Source: Olivibacter jilunii | GTDB lineage: Bacteria; Bacteroidota; Bacteroidia; Sphingobacteriales; Sphingobacteriaceae | DNA length: 64,000 nt | Assembly: GCF_900607235.1 (NCBI RefSeq) | Contig: NZ_LR027852.1 | Coordinates: forward strand, 186,001 to 250,000 | Direction: 5' to 3' | Shown: positions 26,601 to 35,315 of the stretch, one piece after another | Layout of the letters: every line of letters begins with the position of its first letter | How positions within the stretch are numbered: the first letter of the stretch is position 1 | Position numbers and translations under genes: made by a program | Notes under the pieces: model-generated | The model's database searches: none | What the model saw: only the letters and a program-made list of their open reading frames with translations | What the model was told of the DNA's origin: nothing

Positions 26601-26837
26601 ATAAGGAGACCCCAAGGGTAATTGTTGAAAGGTATAATTGCCTTTTTCATTCGTCATTGTCGTTACTTTAAAACCGGTCGATTCATTTTTTACAGTGATG
26701 GATACACCGGAGACGGGACCTTCAGTTTCGGATACGGTACCTAAAATAGTAGCTTCGGTTCCTTGCGACCAAGCGTGCATCATGGGTAATAAAAATAATG
26801 CTAACCATGTAAAAAATGGGATAGATTTTGCGTTCAT
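23673..26837 (-). CDS. Oar-like TonB-dependent outer-membrane protein
   Basis: A 1054-residue receptor without the SusC signature. Signal peptide (FFTWLALFLLPMMHAWSQ), carboxypeptidase-regulatory domain (ILGTVSETEGPVSGVSITV and TYTFQQLPLGSPYTVTATYIG region), plug (ELTKLPVNGRNFSSLIDLSP, then the YDVTNGRSGGGSITTVTKSG motif) and a barrel ending VQLGLRYAF. This resembles the Oar family, in some species linked to protein or adhesin handling at the surface. No SusD follows, so no substrate-binding lipoprotein is paired with it. Function is otherwise unknown. Confidence 0.9.
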   Translation of the reverse strand: MNAKSIPFFTWLALFLLPMMHAWSQGTEATILGTVSETEGPVSGVSITVKNESTGFKVTTMTNEKGNYTFQQLPLGSPYTVTATYIGYTEQKKTGYTLNYGDELVVDFKLAASSNQLDEVVVQGNDMRNAIKTLGASTAVTATELTKLPVNGRNFSSLIDLSPVSNGNTLAGQIASSTNYTVDGMTSRSTIAGGNSGGAYSISMEAIREFKVVTNEYDVTNGRSGGGSITTVTKSGTNTLSGSAFTFVRTDWLSSKYNLNGTPRSQKFSTYQYGFSLGGPIVKDKAHFFVAWDHQADSRPLYIADIQNPADIGRYKVTQPTLDEFTRIAREKYGFNSNALFGSFDKSKTTDAAFARVDWQLNEKNLLTIRNNFIYDMDNQQEGDNSGINAFESYVNRKNINNSLMASLRSSVNSKLTNDLKVQHFYESTEVMHNVDGIGKNQSIPRVIVENVESIDGDKKYYNSIQMGGQRFAPEWFKGNVFQLVNNLYYNTEKIKYTFGADIMYTDMNFRYGSEMNGRFYFTGLDNFNDLAPYRYARDVYMTDHENTKVNNLAAGIYGQMETRLATGLDLVAGIRFDNTRYLRKANFNQLVYDELSIATDNGINTFQIQPRIQFNWNINDEGKDIIRFGAGIFGSNLNPYSMLNNMLFDGTRIAGVDITDPSLMPTVNFPNYRNDPNTAPGRDLINNSSIEKLVTINTNSADVKVPTVYKANLSINHFFTPTLRIGISAYGTWARNNYMYVDRNMVDQPYFRIAAEDNRGVYVPAESIREDNGAANWVNSRKTSKLGRVLEMNSDGKVNSYTFVVDGTYRYYKDGQINVSYTWNDTKDNTSYNGNVANTATLSLMVRDDPRNLSGMAYSDNQFRHKVVFYGTAPSIHGITIGLRFSGIGGTRYSLAVAGNMNGDFVSSNDLAFIYNPNSPNTPEYIRDGINAILNNPEAEQSVKDYINKNLGKVAERNGGINNFYGVFDLRLAKMFRFYKTHGLEVSVDIFNIANMFNKNWGVGHNLGKQNIYSIKSFDPDALQYVYNMNGTTGVSNLNGNPFQVQLGLRYAF

Positions 26838-26929
26838 TTGTCTGTCTTCGAGTTTACTTGCTAATAGTGGATAATTGAAAAATTGAGATGCGGATCATCG
26901 TTATGCATTTTTACCGATTGTGTTGCCGG

Positions 26930-26937
26930 CAAAACTA
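26930..26937 (-). promoter_or_regulatory. -7 promoter box of the Oar-like gene
   Basis: Minus-strand TAGTTTTG matches TAnnTTTG, 93 bases upstream of ATG 26837. No clear -33 box. Confidence 0.5.
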
Positions 26938-27116
26938 GTATGCAAATGTTTGGACTTCGTTAAGAAATGATTAACCTTTGTTGATCTTAAAGGTAATTGA
27001 AGACAGGGACTAATAGGTGAGGGGATTGAAAAGCTATTCGAGGAGAGCGGGTCGGACACCCGATTGAAGTGGGTGGATTAATTGGGTTTGGCTCGGCAAG
27101 CTTATCGCCTATTCTA

Positions 27117-27515
27117 TCACTGTTCGGGAACCAATAGGTTTTTAAGTAAAGATAGAAAATGTTCATTGGCAGTATAAAAATATCGATAATTAATAATGAG
27201 ATAAAGAATGCCGGCATAACCATATCTGATCCGAATAGGCTTCCAAAAAGCGCCAAAATTCTTTACTGATGCAGGTGTATAATGCTCATCAAAACCGTAA
27301 TACAGTTCTTCAATATTACTTAATGGAATGCGCTTGTATTCACTCCCATCTAAAATTATATCTGCGTCAGTTAGGATGATATGTCCTTCATGTTTGGCAA
27401 GCGGAGGAGTAAATGAAAAATGTCGTATGGTAAATCGTTCGTTGTAGCCCATTTGTTGGATCTCAAAATCATGTATCCATAATGCACGCCCTTCGAAAAG
27501 TAGTCGTTGGTTCAT
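27117..27515 (-). CDS. conserved protein of unknown function, PH-like
   Basis: A 132-residue soluble protein I cannot assign. It has a repeated strand pattern (RLLFEGRALWIHDFEIQQ, EGHIILTDADIILDGSEYKRIPLSNIEEL, FWKPIRIRYG) that resembles a PH-like beta fold with one C-terminal helix. The segment GHIILTDADIIL..IPLSNIEEL is the sort seen in bacterial PH-domain proteins of unknown role. The start ATG is at 27515. It lies 19 bases downstream of a GNAT gene, probably co-transcribed. Confidence 0.72.
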   Translation of the reverse strand: MNQRLLFEGRALWIHDFEIQQMGYNERFTIRHFSFTPPLAKHEGHIILTDADIILDGSEYKRIPLSNIEELYYGFDEHYTPASVKNFGAFWKPIRIRYGYAGILYLIINYRYFYTANEHFLSLLKNLLVPEQ

Positions 27516-27534
27516 ATGTCGATAAAATTACAAA

Positions 27535-27954
27535 TTAATATAGACGCCGTTCCATCATGTTTTCAGGATGGGCTAGTGGTTTAAAACCGTACTTTTTATA
27601 TAAACCGTGAGCATCCTTGGTTCCCAAAGCCCATCGTTTTATCTGCTGAAGATCCGGATGTTCCATAATCGTAGTAATCAGTTTTTTACCTAAACCGAGG
27701 CCTCGATAATTGTCGAGAATGAAAACATCCAATAGCCAGGCGAAGACGGCATAATCTGTTATGACACGTGCAAAGCCAACTTGCTTATCTGTCGAGTCCA
27801 AAAGCGTGAAGCAGAGCGAGTTTGTCACGGATCGTTCGACAGTCTCCCGAGACCGGCCCTGTGCCCAATATGAATCGTTATGTAAAAAGTTAAAAACGAT
27901 CTCCATATTTATGAGTGATTTATCCGTTGATATATAATAAAGCTCGTTTTTCAT
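27535..27954 (-). CDS. GNAT family N-acetyltransferase
   Basis: A 139-residue single-domain acetyltransferase. The acetyl-CoA-binding motif A is LLDVFILDNYRGLGLGKKLITTIMEH (about residues 79-104), followed by the KRWALGTKDAHGLYKKYGFKPL motif typical of the family's C-terminus. Substrate unknown. It sits upstream of the PH-like protein, with 19 bases between them. Confidence 0.92.
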   Translation of the reverse strand: MKNELYYISTDKSLINMEIVFNFLHNDSYWAQGRSRETVERSVTNSLCFTLLDSTDKQVGFARVITDYAVFAWLLDVFILDNYRGLGLGKKLITTIMEHPDLQQIKRWALGTKDAHGLYKKYGFKPLAHPENMMERRLY

Positions 27955-28016
27955 CAGAATATCTTCTTTAACTTCCTAAATATAATAAATTTACGCTTTT
28001 ATCATTCGGGAAAAAT

Positions 28017-28062
28017 CAAAAAAAGGTTGGCAGGAATAAACGTAGTTTAATCCTGTCAACCT
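28017..28062 (-). terminator. rho-independent terminator of the SDR gene
   Basis: AGGTTGGCAGGA (28024-28035) pairs with TCCTGTCAACCT (28051-28062), with one wobble pair, and on the minus strand is followed by a T-run at 28023-28018. Confidence 0.78.
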
Positions 28063-28098
28063 GAACTTAAAATTGGAGCAATTTATTCTTTGGGTATC

Positions 28099-28863
28099 TT
28101 ACAACATCATTCCTCCTGAAACCTCAATGCGTTGACCATTGATCCATTTAGCATCTTCAGTACATAAAAAGGCCACTACACCGCCGATATCGTCAGGTAA
28201 ACCGACTCGTCCTAAGGCAGTAACACTAGCGACATGGTCATTGATTTCTTTATTATCCCGTACACGACCGCCACCAAAGTCCGTTTCGATGGCGCCTGGT
28301 GCCACAATATTGGCGGCAATACGGCGAGGACCCAGCTCTTTCGCCAAGTACCTCGTAAGCACTTCAATTGCTCCTTTCATAGAGCCGTAAGCCGAAGAAC
28401 CGGGAAAAGAAACCCGGGCCAAACCAGATGAAATATTAATAATACGGCCGCCATCGTTAATAAATGGTAAAGCCTTTTGCGTTAAAAAAAAGACCCCTTT
28501 ATAGTGGATATTCAACACCTCATCAAATTGCTCTTCTGTTGTTTCTGCAAAGGGAGCATAAAGTGCGGTTCCGGCATTATTAATAAGAAAATCGAAATGT
28601 TTGTTCCCGTTCTGTTCTGTCAAATAATTGCTTACACGCAGCAGAAAATCGTCAAAGGATTTGATGTTACTGGTGTCCAATTGAAAAGCGATTGCCTTTT
28701 GGCCAAGCGATTGAATTTCTGCTACCACATTGTTTGCCTCGCTTTGATTGCTGTTATAAGTAAGAATCACATCAATTCCTTTTTTAGCAAGATTAATGGC
28801 CATATTTTTGCCTAGTCCGCGACTGCCGCCGGTTACCAAGGCAATTTTACTTTTTGTTGTCAT
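28099..28863 (-). CDS. short-chain dehydrogenase/reductase (SDR)
   Basis: A 254-residue classical SDR of FabG-like length. Cofactor loop ALVTGGSRGLGKNMA (about 9-23), NNAG motif DFLINNAGTAL, catalytic Ser in INISSGLARVSF, and the catalytic Tyr-Lys pair in SSAYGSMKGAIEVL, then the PG motif NIVAPGAIETDF. It reduces a carbonyl or oxidises an alcohol with NAD(P); substrate unknown. It follows an AraC regulator and has a 16-base palindrome upstream, suggesting control by that protein. Confidence 0.95.
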   Translation of the reverse strand: MTTKSKIALVTGGSRGLGKNMAINLAKKGIDVILTYNSNQSEANNVVAEIQSLGQKAIAFQLDTSNIKSFDDFLLRVSNYLTEQNGNKHFDFLINNAGTALYAPFAETTEEQFDEVLNIHYKGVFFLTQKALPFINDGGRIINISSGLARVSFPGSSAYGSMKGAIEVLTRYLAKELGPRRIAANIVAPGAIETDFGGGRVRDNKEINDHVASVTALGRVGLPDDIGGVVAFLCTEDAKWINGQRIEVSGGMML

Positions 28864-28913
28864 TGTTTATCTCTTTTTATTTGATAACACAAAGATCTAG
28901 CAAAACGTGAGGA

Positions 28914-28929
28914 GATGTTTGCAAACATC
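28914..28929. promoter_or_regulatory. 16-base palindrome upstream of the SDR gene
   Basis: GATGTTTGCAAACATC is a perfect palindrome in the 98-base spacer between the AraC regulator and the SDR gene, both minus strand. It lies about 50 bases upstream of the SDR start. It is a candidate binding site for the AraC-type protein. Confidence 0.5.
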
Positions 28930-28961
28930 AATCGGCTCTTTGCAAAAATCAAATAAGATAA

Positions 28962-29903
28962 TTACGATCGGAACGTCAATGGCGCTAAGGAAGTTTGCTT
29001 CTTAAAAAAGTTGGAAAAATGTGCCACCTCTTCAAAACCTAAGCTGTACGCAATTTCTGAAATGTTCCAGTCTGTTTGTTTGAGTAGTATTTTTGCCTCT
29101 TGTGCTATACGACTGCTTATAATGTCGGTTGTTGTTCTACCTGTATGTTCTTTCAGCACCTTATTTAAGTGATTTACATGAATGGCCAGCCTCTCTGCAT
29201 ATTCTTTCGCGGTGCGAAACATCAAACGCTGATGGGTCGAATCAATAGGAAATTGGCGTTCCAATAATTCAATAAACAAAGAAATAATACGCGTGGCAGC
29301 GTTTTGATGAGCTTGGAGGATAGTAGCGGGTTGTAATTTCTGTCCGTAATGAATCAATTCCAATACATAATTGCGGATTAAGTCATACTTATATGCGTAA
29401 TCAGACGCAATTTCTTTTTGTATTTTTTTGAATATATAAGCTATCTCTTCAGCCTCTTCGTCCGTTATTTCAAAAACGGGATAACCTCCCACTTGAAAAA
29501 TGGGTAATTCGTCTAGCACAACACCCGATTTGTTTTTTATAAGGAACTCGTCTGTAAATACGCAAAAAGATCCTCCCTGCTTTTCATCCAATGGAATCCA
29601 GTGATAAGGTACTTTGGGCGTCGCGAACAGTAAAGCATTTTTCTCGACGTTAATTACTTTATCTGCATATTCGGCCCGATTCTTACCTTTAATAAAGCTG
29701 ATTTTATAATAAGCCCGACGATTATAGGGCATAACTTGTTTTTGTTTTACCTGTTGAATTGTTTCGGCGATATCAAACACATTAAAATGGCCTATTTCTT
29801 TATTGATGCCTCGAGGTAAAAGCGTTTGTATTTCCCTGCCGGTAAACTTGGCAGCCTCCCGATAAAATTCATCGAGCGATGTGCTTTTAATGTTCTTTGC
29901 CAT
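28962..29903 (-). CDS. AraC family transcriptional regulator
   Basis: A 313-residue regulator starting at ATG 29903 (a longer in-frame start lies upstream of the promoter box). The N-terminal half is a cupin-like effector domain (VINVEKNALLFATPKVPYHW). The C-terminal AraC DNA-binding domain shows the first helix-turn-helix ERLAIHVNHLNKVLKEHTG and the second, WNISEIAYSLGFEEVAHFSN, with FKKQTSLAPLTFR at the end. It probably activates the SDR gene downstream. Confidence 0.94.
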   Translation of the reverse strand: MAKNIKSTSLDEFYREAAKFTGREIQTLLPRGINKEIGHFNVFDIAETIQQVKQKQVMPYNRRAYYKISFIKGKNRAEYADKVINVEKNALLFATPKVPYHWIPLDEKQGGSFCVFTDEFLIKNKSGVVLDELPIFQVGGYPVFEITDEEAEEIAYIFKKIQKEIASDYAYKYDLIRNYVLELIHYGQKLQPATILQAHQNAATRIISLFIELLERQFPIDSTHQRLMFRTAKEYAERLAIHVNHLNKVLKEHTGRTTTDIISSRIAQEAKILLKQTDWNISEIAYSLGFEEVAHFSNFFKKQTSLAPLTFRS

Positions 29904-29923
29904 AAGAAGGGATTTGCAAAATT

Positions 29924-29931
29924 CAAAGATA
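29924..29931 (-). promoter_or_regulatory. -7 promoter box of the AraC gene
   Basis: Minus-strand TATCTTTG matches TAnnTTTG, 21 bases upstream of ATG 29903 and downstream of a longer in-frame start. Confidence 0.6.
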
Positions 29932-29974
29932 GCAAAGAAGAAGTTGGATTGCAATTTATTCCTTTATAAAGACA

Positions 29975-30036
29975 CCTGCCTGCCGGTAGGCAGGTAGGTA
30001 TTAAGAGATAGGTGTCAAGACGCAAGTATCAAGACA
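29975..30036. repeat. dispersed intergenic repeat, copy 2
   Basis: CCTGCCTGCC (29975-29984) is a near-perfect inverted repeat with GGTAGGCAGG (29985-29994), followed by a tail with the tandem words GTGTCAAGAC and GTATCAAGAC and the 13-base word AAGTATCAAGACA (30024-30036) shared with 1281-1293. The element lies in the spacer between the AraC gene and the first ECF sigma gene. Confidence 0.55.
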
Positions 30037-30148
30037 AGTAGTGCAGCCTTTGCTTGGAACGTATAACTAGAGCCTATAACTGAAAGAATAGTAAATAAAT
30101 TAATGTAAACTTAATACGCTTTGCGTCAGCCAAAGCCTAGTTATTTTT

Positions 30149-30156
30149 TAGTTTTG
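30149..30156 (+). promoter_or_regulatory. -7 promoter box of the first ECF sigma gene
   Basis: TAGTTTTG matches TAnnTTTG, 29 bases upstream of ATG 30186. Confidence 0.55.
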
Positions 30157-30185
30157 TTGCCCGAGTGCAATATGGCATTAATACC

Positions 30186-30770
30186 ATGGTCAACCCACCG
30201 TTTCAGGAGGACAAAAAGCTTCAAATCTCAGAGGAAAATTATACCTCTATTTTCAATGCACATTGGAAAAAGCTCTATATTATTGCTTACCGAAGATTAC
30301 AAGATGTAGCGCTGGCTAAGGATATGGTGCAGGAAGTATTTGTTTATTGCTGGCAACAACGTGCAACTATCCAAATAAATACCAGTATTGATACCTATTT
30401 GCGAACGGCATTGCAATATCAGCTGATTGCTCATTTCAGGAAAATGGATATTCAGGATCGTGCATTCAGCTATCTTTATCAAAGGATGGTAGAAGTACAT
30501 GGTCAAATGCCGGACCTTTTAACGCAACACGATCTACAGGCAGCCTTGAATCGTGAATTGCATCAAATGCCGGATACCATGCGCGAAATTTTTAAGCTTC
30601 GTATTCAGGATTATAGTGTTGACGAGATTGCAAACTCACTCAACCTCGCCGAAAAAACAGTCAGAAACAATATCAGCAAAGGCCTCCATCAATTACGAAA
30701 AGCACTTGCCAAGGACTTTCCGGAAGACCTATCCGCTATTTGTTTGGTTCTTTACATTTTATTAACCTAA
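30186..30770 (+). CDS. ECF RNA polymerase sigma factor (FecI-like), first locus
   Basis: A 194-residue sigma factor with region 2 (NAHWKKLYIIAYRRLQDVAL with VQEVFVYCWQQ) and region 4 (LHQMPDTMREIFKLRIQDYS and the recognition helix EIANSLNLAEKTVRNN). The start ATG 30186 fits the promoter box; a GTG at 30165 is an alternative. Sigma factors of this type in Bacteroidetes are held by a FecR anti-sigma and released when a SusC receptor senses its ligand. FecR lies 94 bases downstream and the SusC/D pair after it. Confidence 0.93.
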   Translation: MVNPPFQEDKKLQISEENYTSIFNAHWKKLYIIAYRRLQDVALAKDMVQEVFVYCWQQRATIQINTSIDTYLRTALQYQLIAHFRKMDIQDRAFSYLYQRMVEVHGQMPDLLTQHDLQAALNRELHQMPDTMREIFKLRIQDYSVDEIANSLNLAEKTVRNNISKGLHQLRKALAKDFPEDLSAICLVLYILLT

Positions 30771-30864
30771 AGCTAATTATTTATTAATCGATTTTATCGG
30801 GACGGATGAGCCCTAAGTGCTACTTACTGGTAGAACACGGGATTTACCCTGCTCTTATTTTCGC

Positions 30865-31848
30865 GTGGATAAAAATGAATTCAAACGGTTAATGGATGGT
30901 TATCTTCAGGGTAAGCTGTCTACCGAGAAGCGTGAACTCCTGCAACGCTGGTATGACTCTTTTGGAGAGTCGGAAGTGGGGGTGCCCGGTATGGAAGATC
31001 AGGAGGGCATGACTGCGTTAAAAGAGGAACTCTACGGACGTATTCATGGAGCTATTCAACCGAAAAAGATGCCCCTCCGAAAAATAGCTGTTTTTCGCTG
31101 GGCGGCCATCGCAGCGCTGTTCGTACTGGCATTGGGAACTATGGTTTGGCTTTATAGCCACCAAAACGATAAATTCGGCGAAACTTCCACTCATGTTGTA
31201 AGTGCATACCATAAAATCAGAACAGGAATCAAGCAAATAAAGAAAGTCGATTTACCGGATGGTAGCATGCTCTATGTCAACGCGAATTCTACAATTCGGA
31301 TTCGTGAACCTTTGTTGGCGAATAAGCGAGAAATATTTCTTGACGAAGGTGAAGCTTATTTTGAAGTTGCACGAGACAGTCTCAGGCCTTTTATTGTTCA
31401 CACACCAAGTTTAAAGATGGAGGTTCTTGGTACAGCCTTTAATGTGAAATCATATAAGACCTTGGACGATGTGACGATAGAAGTGCAGCATGGAAAAGTA
31501 CGTGTAAGTGATTCGCAGCGAGTTCTTGATGAACTTACTGCTTTTAAGGGACTTAATTACCGAAAGGCGAATGGACAGACAGAACGTATCGGCTTAAATA
31601 ACGATGAGGTTAATGCATGGGCAAGAGGAATTGTTGTCTTACAAAAAGCGGACTTTAATGAACTTGCACAGACCTTATACAATCTTTACGGTGTGCGTTT
31701 GGAACACGGGGAGGGAAGAACCGCGAATCATCATTACAATTTAACCATACATGCAGACCGATCTTTAGAGGAAACCATGGCCATCATCTGTGGTATCCAT
31801 AACACCAAATATAGGAGGAAAGATAATGTAGTAACGATATATCCTTGA
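30865..31848 (+). CDS. FecR-family anti-sigma factor, first locus
   Basis: A 327-residue regulator. GTG 30865 gives a start (VDKNEFKRLMDGYLQGKLS) homologous in pattern to the second locus; a GTG at 30817 would add a basic extension. A cytosolic part holds the sigma factor, one helix spans the membrane (WAAIAALFVLALGTMVWLY), and the periplasmic FecR domain follows: VDLPDGSMLYVNANSTIRI, EIFLDEGEAYFEVARDS and VLGTAFNVKSYK. The C-terminal part contacts the SusC N-terminal domain. Confidence 0.92.
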   Translation: MDKNEFKRLMDGYLQGKLSTEKRELLQRWYDSFGESEVGVPGMEDQEGMTALKEELYGRIHGAIQPKKMPLRKIAVFRWAAIAALFVLALGTMVWLYSHQNDKFGETSTHVVSAYHKIRTGIKQIKKVDLPDGSMLYVNANSTIRIREPLLANKREIFLDEGEAYFEVARDSLRPFIVHTPSLKMEVLGTAFNVKSYKTLDDVTIEVQHGKVRVSDSQRVLDELTAFKGLNYRKANGQTERIGLNNDEVNAWARGIVVLQKADFNELAQTLYNLYGVRLEHGEGRTANHHYNLTIHADRSLEETMAIICGIHNTKYRRKDNVVTIYP

Positions 31849-31851
31849 AGA

Positions 31852-31878
31852 AAACAGGCGTCAAAGTGGCGCCTGTTT
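31852..31878 (+). other. hairpin between fecR and susC, first locus
   Basis: AAACAGGCG (31852-31860) pairs perfectly with CGCCTGTTT (31870-31878) around a nine-base loop, four bases after the fecR stop. There is no strong T-run; it may attenuate or process the transcript. A similar hairpin occurs at the same position in the second locus. Confidence 0.6.
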
Positions 31879-31957
31879 AATGATCTACGCTATGCACTAG
31901 CTTGAGACCCTACGCATAGCTCCTTAGCCCTATTTTTTAACTAAGAAATACAAACTT

Positions 31958-34900
31958 ATGAATAAAAACGCACTGTTCATACGGGAAGTTATGCGCATTA
32001 CCATTTTAATTTATACCGTTATCATCTCGTTTTCGCAACTTTTGCTTGCGGAACCTTCTAATGGGCAGGTCCTGGAGAGGTCGGTAAATATCACCTTTAA
32101 GAATAGCACATTATATGCGGCGATTCAGCACCTTCAAATGCAAAGTCAAGTCGAATTTGCCTTCGATGAGAAATTGTTAAAACTGGAAAAAATCGATGTT
32201 AAAGCGAAGCATTTTCAGGCCCGGTCTGTAGCGCATGTATTGGACGTGTTATTAGAAGGTACACCCATTACTTACGAGGAGCGAGACCCTCATACGGTAG
32301 TCTTACGCAAAAAACAACAAAATGGCACTGTCAGCGGTCGCGTAATCGACGGTGAGGGATTGCCTTTGGCGGGCGCCAATATTCGAATCTTGGAATTGAA
32401 TAAAAGTGTGAGCACAAATGAAGAGGGTCATTTCTCCCTCAGTATACCTCCAGGAGCCTATACCATCCAGGCATCCTATATAGCCTATCGGCCGCAGCAA
32501 AAAGCGCAAACAATCGTGGCGGCAACCAACGTGCTGGTAAATTTTACCTTAGCAGAAGATGTGGCTGCGTTGAATGAGGTGGTCGTGGTTGGATATGGAA
32601 AGCAACGAAAAGCAAATCTAACGGGTTCTGTATCGACTATTGACAGCGAACAGTTGGAGAGACGGCCAATTGTTTCAACTTCTACCGCATTACAGGGCTT
32701 GGCACCGGGTGTCACCGTCACTTCACAAACAGGCTCGCCGGGAGGAGATGGCGGACAGATACGCATACGTGGTGTCAACTCATTCGGCGGATCTGATAGC
32801 TCACCCTTGGTTTTAATCGATGGCATAGCCGGTTCCATTGATATGGTAGATGTCAATTTAATTGAATCTATTTCTGTATTGAAAGACGCCGCATCGGCCG
32901 CTATTTATGGTTCTCGCGCTGCAAATGGTGTCATCTTAATAACTACCAAGAGGGCTGCTGACGGCAAATTCTCACTTAATTATAAAGGATATGGCGGTTG
33001 GCAAAAGGCTACACGCATACCGGAAGTGACGGATGGCTTAACATTTATGAACGTTTTTAATGAAGCTAACATGAATGATAATGGCTACGAATTGTATAGT
33101 GAAGAGGCCATTGCAGCGTTTCAAGAACAATATACGGCTGACCCTGATAATTTTAATTGGCAAAAAGCTATTCTTAATGGTTCCGGTTTTACAAATAATC
33201 ATTTTGTGTCATTATCGGCTAACGCCGGTAAAATTAGGGTTATGCCTTCGATAGCTTATGTAAACCAAGATGGGATTATTAAGAACACCGGGTTTAAACG
33301 TTATGTGGTACGGAATAATATGGACATTGAGCCTAATGATAAATTATCTGTTAAATTCGACATCTCGCTCACCAATAGTAATAGACTCCAAATTGCAGAT
33401 GAAGGAGATATATGGAACTACCTTGGTCGAATGCCGACCAATATCCCAATCAGGAGAAACGGGTTGTGGTCAGAAGGTTGGGTAAACAAAAATCCCGTTG
33501 CTTTTATCGAAGAAGGAGGAAATAGAAAGGGAAACACGTTGGAGCTTATCGGAAATTTCAATATCAGCTACCGACCTGTAAAATGGCTCTCTTTAACGGG
33601 GATCGCAGCCCCGCGTTATCGAACAAGAAATTCGCATGTGTTTGTAAAGAGCGTGATGACCTACAATGACGACGGTACGGAAGCGGGTGCTGCCAATACC
33701 TTTACTTCCTTGACAGAAACTGCTTATCGCTACTTCTTCGGAAATTATCAATTTCTTGCCTCAGCAAATCATTCTTGGAACAATCATAACTTTAAACTCC
33801 TGATGGGAGCATCTCGTGAAACTTATGATGAGAAATATCTGATGGGCTACCGGCGGGATTTTACGTATGATACCTACGAAGTTTTAACGGCCGGTGCTGA
33901 TAACGAAACAAAAGATAATAATGGTACCCATGACCAGTGGTTGTTGGTTTCTACCTTCGGAAGGTTCAACTATGATTATAAAGATCGTTATCTTTTTGAG
34001 GCGGATTTCCGTTACGACGGGACTTCACGCTTTATAAAGCGGAATCGCTGGGCCTTCTTTCCGTCATTTTCAGCGGGATGGAGGGTTTCAGAGGAGTCAT
34101 TTATGGGAGATACAAAAAGTTTCCTTGATCAACTGAAACTACGGGCCTCCTGGGGGAAACTGGGTAACCAAAACATAGGTAGCTCCTATTACCCTTTTAC
34201 CGAAACACTAGCCGTGGGCAGTATTTCCATGGCGGATAAGATTTATCAGCTTGTCACTTTGAATACCATGTCGAACCCAGACTTAAGATGGGAAGAAACA
34301 ACGATGACAGGTGTCGGTTTGGATGCAACCTTGTGGAAACGCTTTTCATTTACTGCCGATTGGTACAAAAAAAATACGGACGGCATTCTGCTCACTTTGT
34401 ATACTTCTCAGTTAACCGGATTAAATGCTCCTTATCAAAATGCGGCGAAGGTACGCAATACGGGTTGGGAATTCAGTAGCCGCTACGATAATCAATGGGG
34501 AGATTTCAGCTTGGGGGTCGGTTTAAATATCTCCGATGTTAAAAATGAGATCATGGATATGAAAGGTCAAACCTCTGGAACTTTGCTACGTCAGCAGGAA
34601 GGCTATGCCGTTAACTCCATCTATGGATATGTCGCTGACGGCCTTTACCAGTCGCAGGAAGAGATTGATGCCGGTCCCACACAGTTCGGAACCTTACATC
34701 CCGGTGATATCCGGTACAAGGATCTTGCCGGTGCATTCGACGAGCAAGGGAATCCCATTCCTGATGGCAAAATAACCGATGATGATAAGGTCGTTATCGG
34801 TAGTACTATTCCTCGGTATACCTATGGATTCAACTTGGATTTCGGTTGGAAAGGCCTCCGATTGAATGCCTTTTTTCAAGGGGTAGCTAAGGTGGATGGG

Positions 34901-35311
34901 TACCTCAATTCGCACTATGTTATACCTACTGTTAATTCAAGTGCTATTAAACCTTGGCAATTGGATTATTGGACGGAAGAAAATCGAGATGCGGCTTTTC
35001 CGCGCTTGTCCATTACATCGGCAAATAATACGCAGAATTCATCTTTTTGGATGCGAAGCGCTTCCTATTTGCGGTTGAAAAACATACAACTCGGTTATAC
35101 GGTGCCTAAAAATTGGCTAAAAAGCATAGGCGTGAGCGACTTGTATATCTATGTAAATGGACAAAACCTGTTTACTTCAACAAATTTTTGGCAAGGATAT
35201 GATCCGGAGATTGCATATGATGCCGGTGCGGCCGATGGTGTATCCCTAGGAGGGGCAGCCTATTATCCTCAGGTTAAAGTTTATTCATTTGGTATTGATG
35301 TCAAATTCTAA
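31958..35311 (+). CDS. SusC/RagA TonB-linked outer-membrane transporter, first locus
   Basis: A 1117-residue receptor with a signal segment (ITILIYTVIISFSQLLLAEPS), a secretin/TonB short N-terminal (STN) domain (about 45-120, LYAAIQHLQMQSQVEFAF) that signals to FecR, a regulatory domain (VSGRVIDGEGLPLAGANIRI), the SusC signature VVVGYGKQRKANLTGSVSTI and plug PLVLIDGIAGSIDM, then the barrel ending FGIDVKF. Paired with SusD four bases downstream. The ligand is unknown; the neighbouring phosphoesterase hints at a phosphorylated compound. Confidence 0.96.
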   Translation: MNKNALFIREVMRITILIYTVIISFSQLLLAEPSNGQVLERSVNITFKNSTLYAAIQHLQMQSQVEFAFDEKLLKLEKIDVKAKHFQARSVAHVLDVLLEGTPITYEERDPHTVVLRKKQQNGTVSGRVIDGEGLPLAGANIRILELNKSVSTNEEGHFSLSIPPGAYTIQASYIAYRPQQKAQTIVAATNVLVNFTLAEDVAALNEVVVVGYGKQRKANLTGSVSTIDSEQLERRPIVSTSTALQGLAPGVTVTSQTGSPGGDGGQIRIRGVNSFGGSDSSPLVLIDGIAGSIDMVDVNLIESISVLKDAASAAIYGSRAANGVILITTKRAADGKFSLNYKGYGGWQKATRIPEVTDGLTFMNVFNEANMNDNGYELYSEEAIAAFQEQYTADPDNFNWQKAILNGSGFTNNHFVSLSANAGKIRVMPSIAYVNQDGIIKNTGFKRYVVRNNMDIEPNDKLSVKFDISLTNSNRLQIADEGDIWNYLGRMPTNIPIRRNGLWSEGWVNKNPVAFIEEGGNRKGNTLELIGNFNISYRPVKWLSLTGIAAPRYRTRNSHVFVKSVMTYNDDGTEAGAANTFTSLTETAYRYFFGNYQFLASANHSWNNHNFKLLMGASRETYDEKYLMGYRRDFTYDTYEVLTAGADNETKDNNGTHDQWLLVSTFGRFNYDYKDRYLFEADFRYDGTSRFIKRNRWAFFPSFSAGWRVSEESFMGDTKSFLDQLKLRASWGKLGNQNIGSSYYPFTETLAVGSISMADKIYQLVTLNTMSNPDLRWEETTMTGVGLDATLWKRFSFTADWYKKNTDGILLTLYTSQLTGLNAPYQNAAKVRNTGWEFSSRYDNQWGDFSLGVGLNISDVKNEIMDMKGQTSGTLLRQQEGYAVNSIYGYVADGLYQSQEEIDAGPTQFGTLHPGDIRYKDLAGAFDEQGNPIPDGKITDDDKVVIGSTIPRYTYGFNLDFGWKGLRLNAFFQGVAKVDGYLNSHYVIPTVNSSAIKPWQLDYWTEENRDAAFPRLSITSANNTQNSSFWMRSASYLRLKNIQLGYTVPKNWLKSIGVSDLYIYVNGQNLFTSTNFWQGYDPEIAYDAGAADGVSLGGAAYYPQVKVYSFGIDVKF

Positions 35312-35315
35312 AAAA

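Noticed and set aside
26987-27256. Minus-strand frame of 89 codons
   Set aside because: It overlaps the more protein-like conserved gene at 27117-27515 in another frame and shows no domain.
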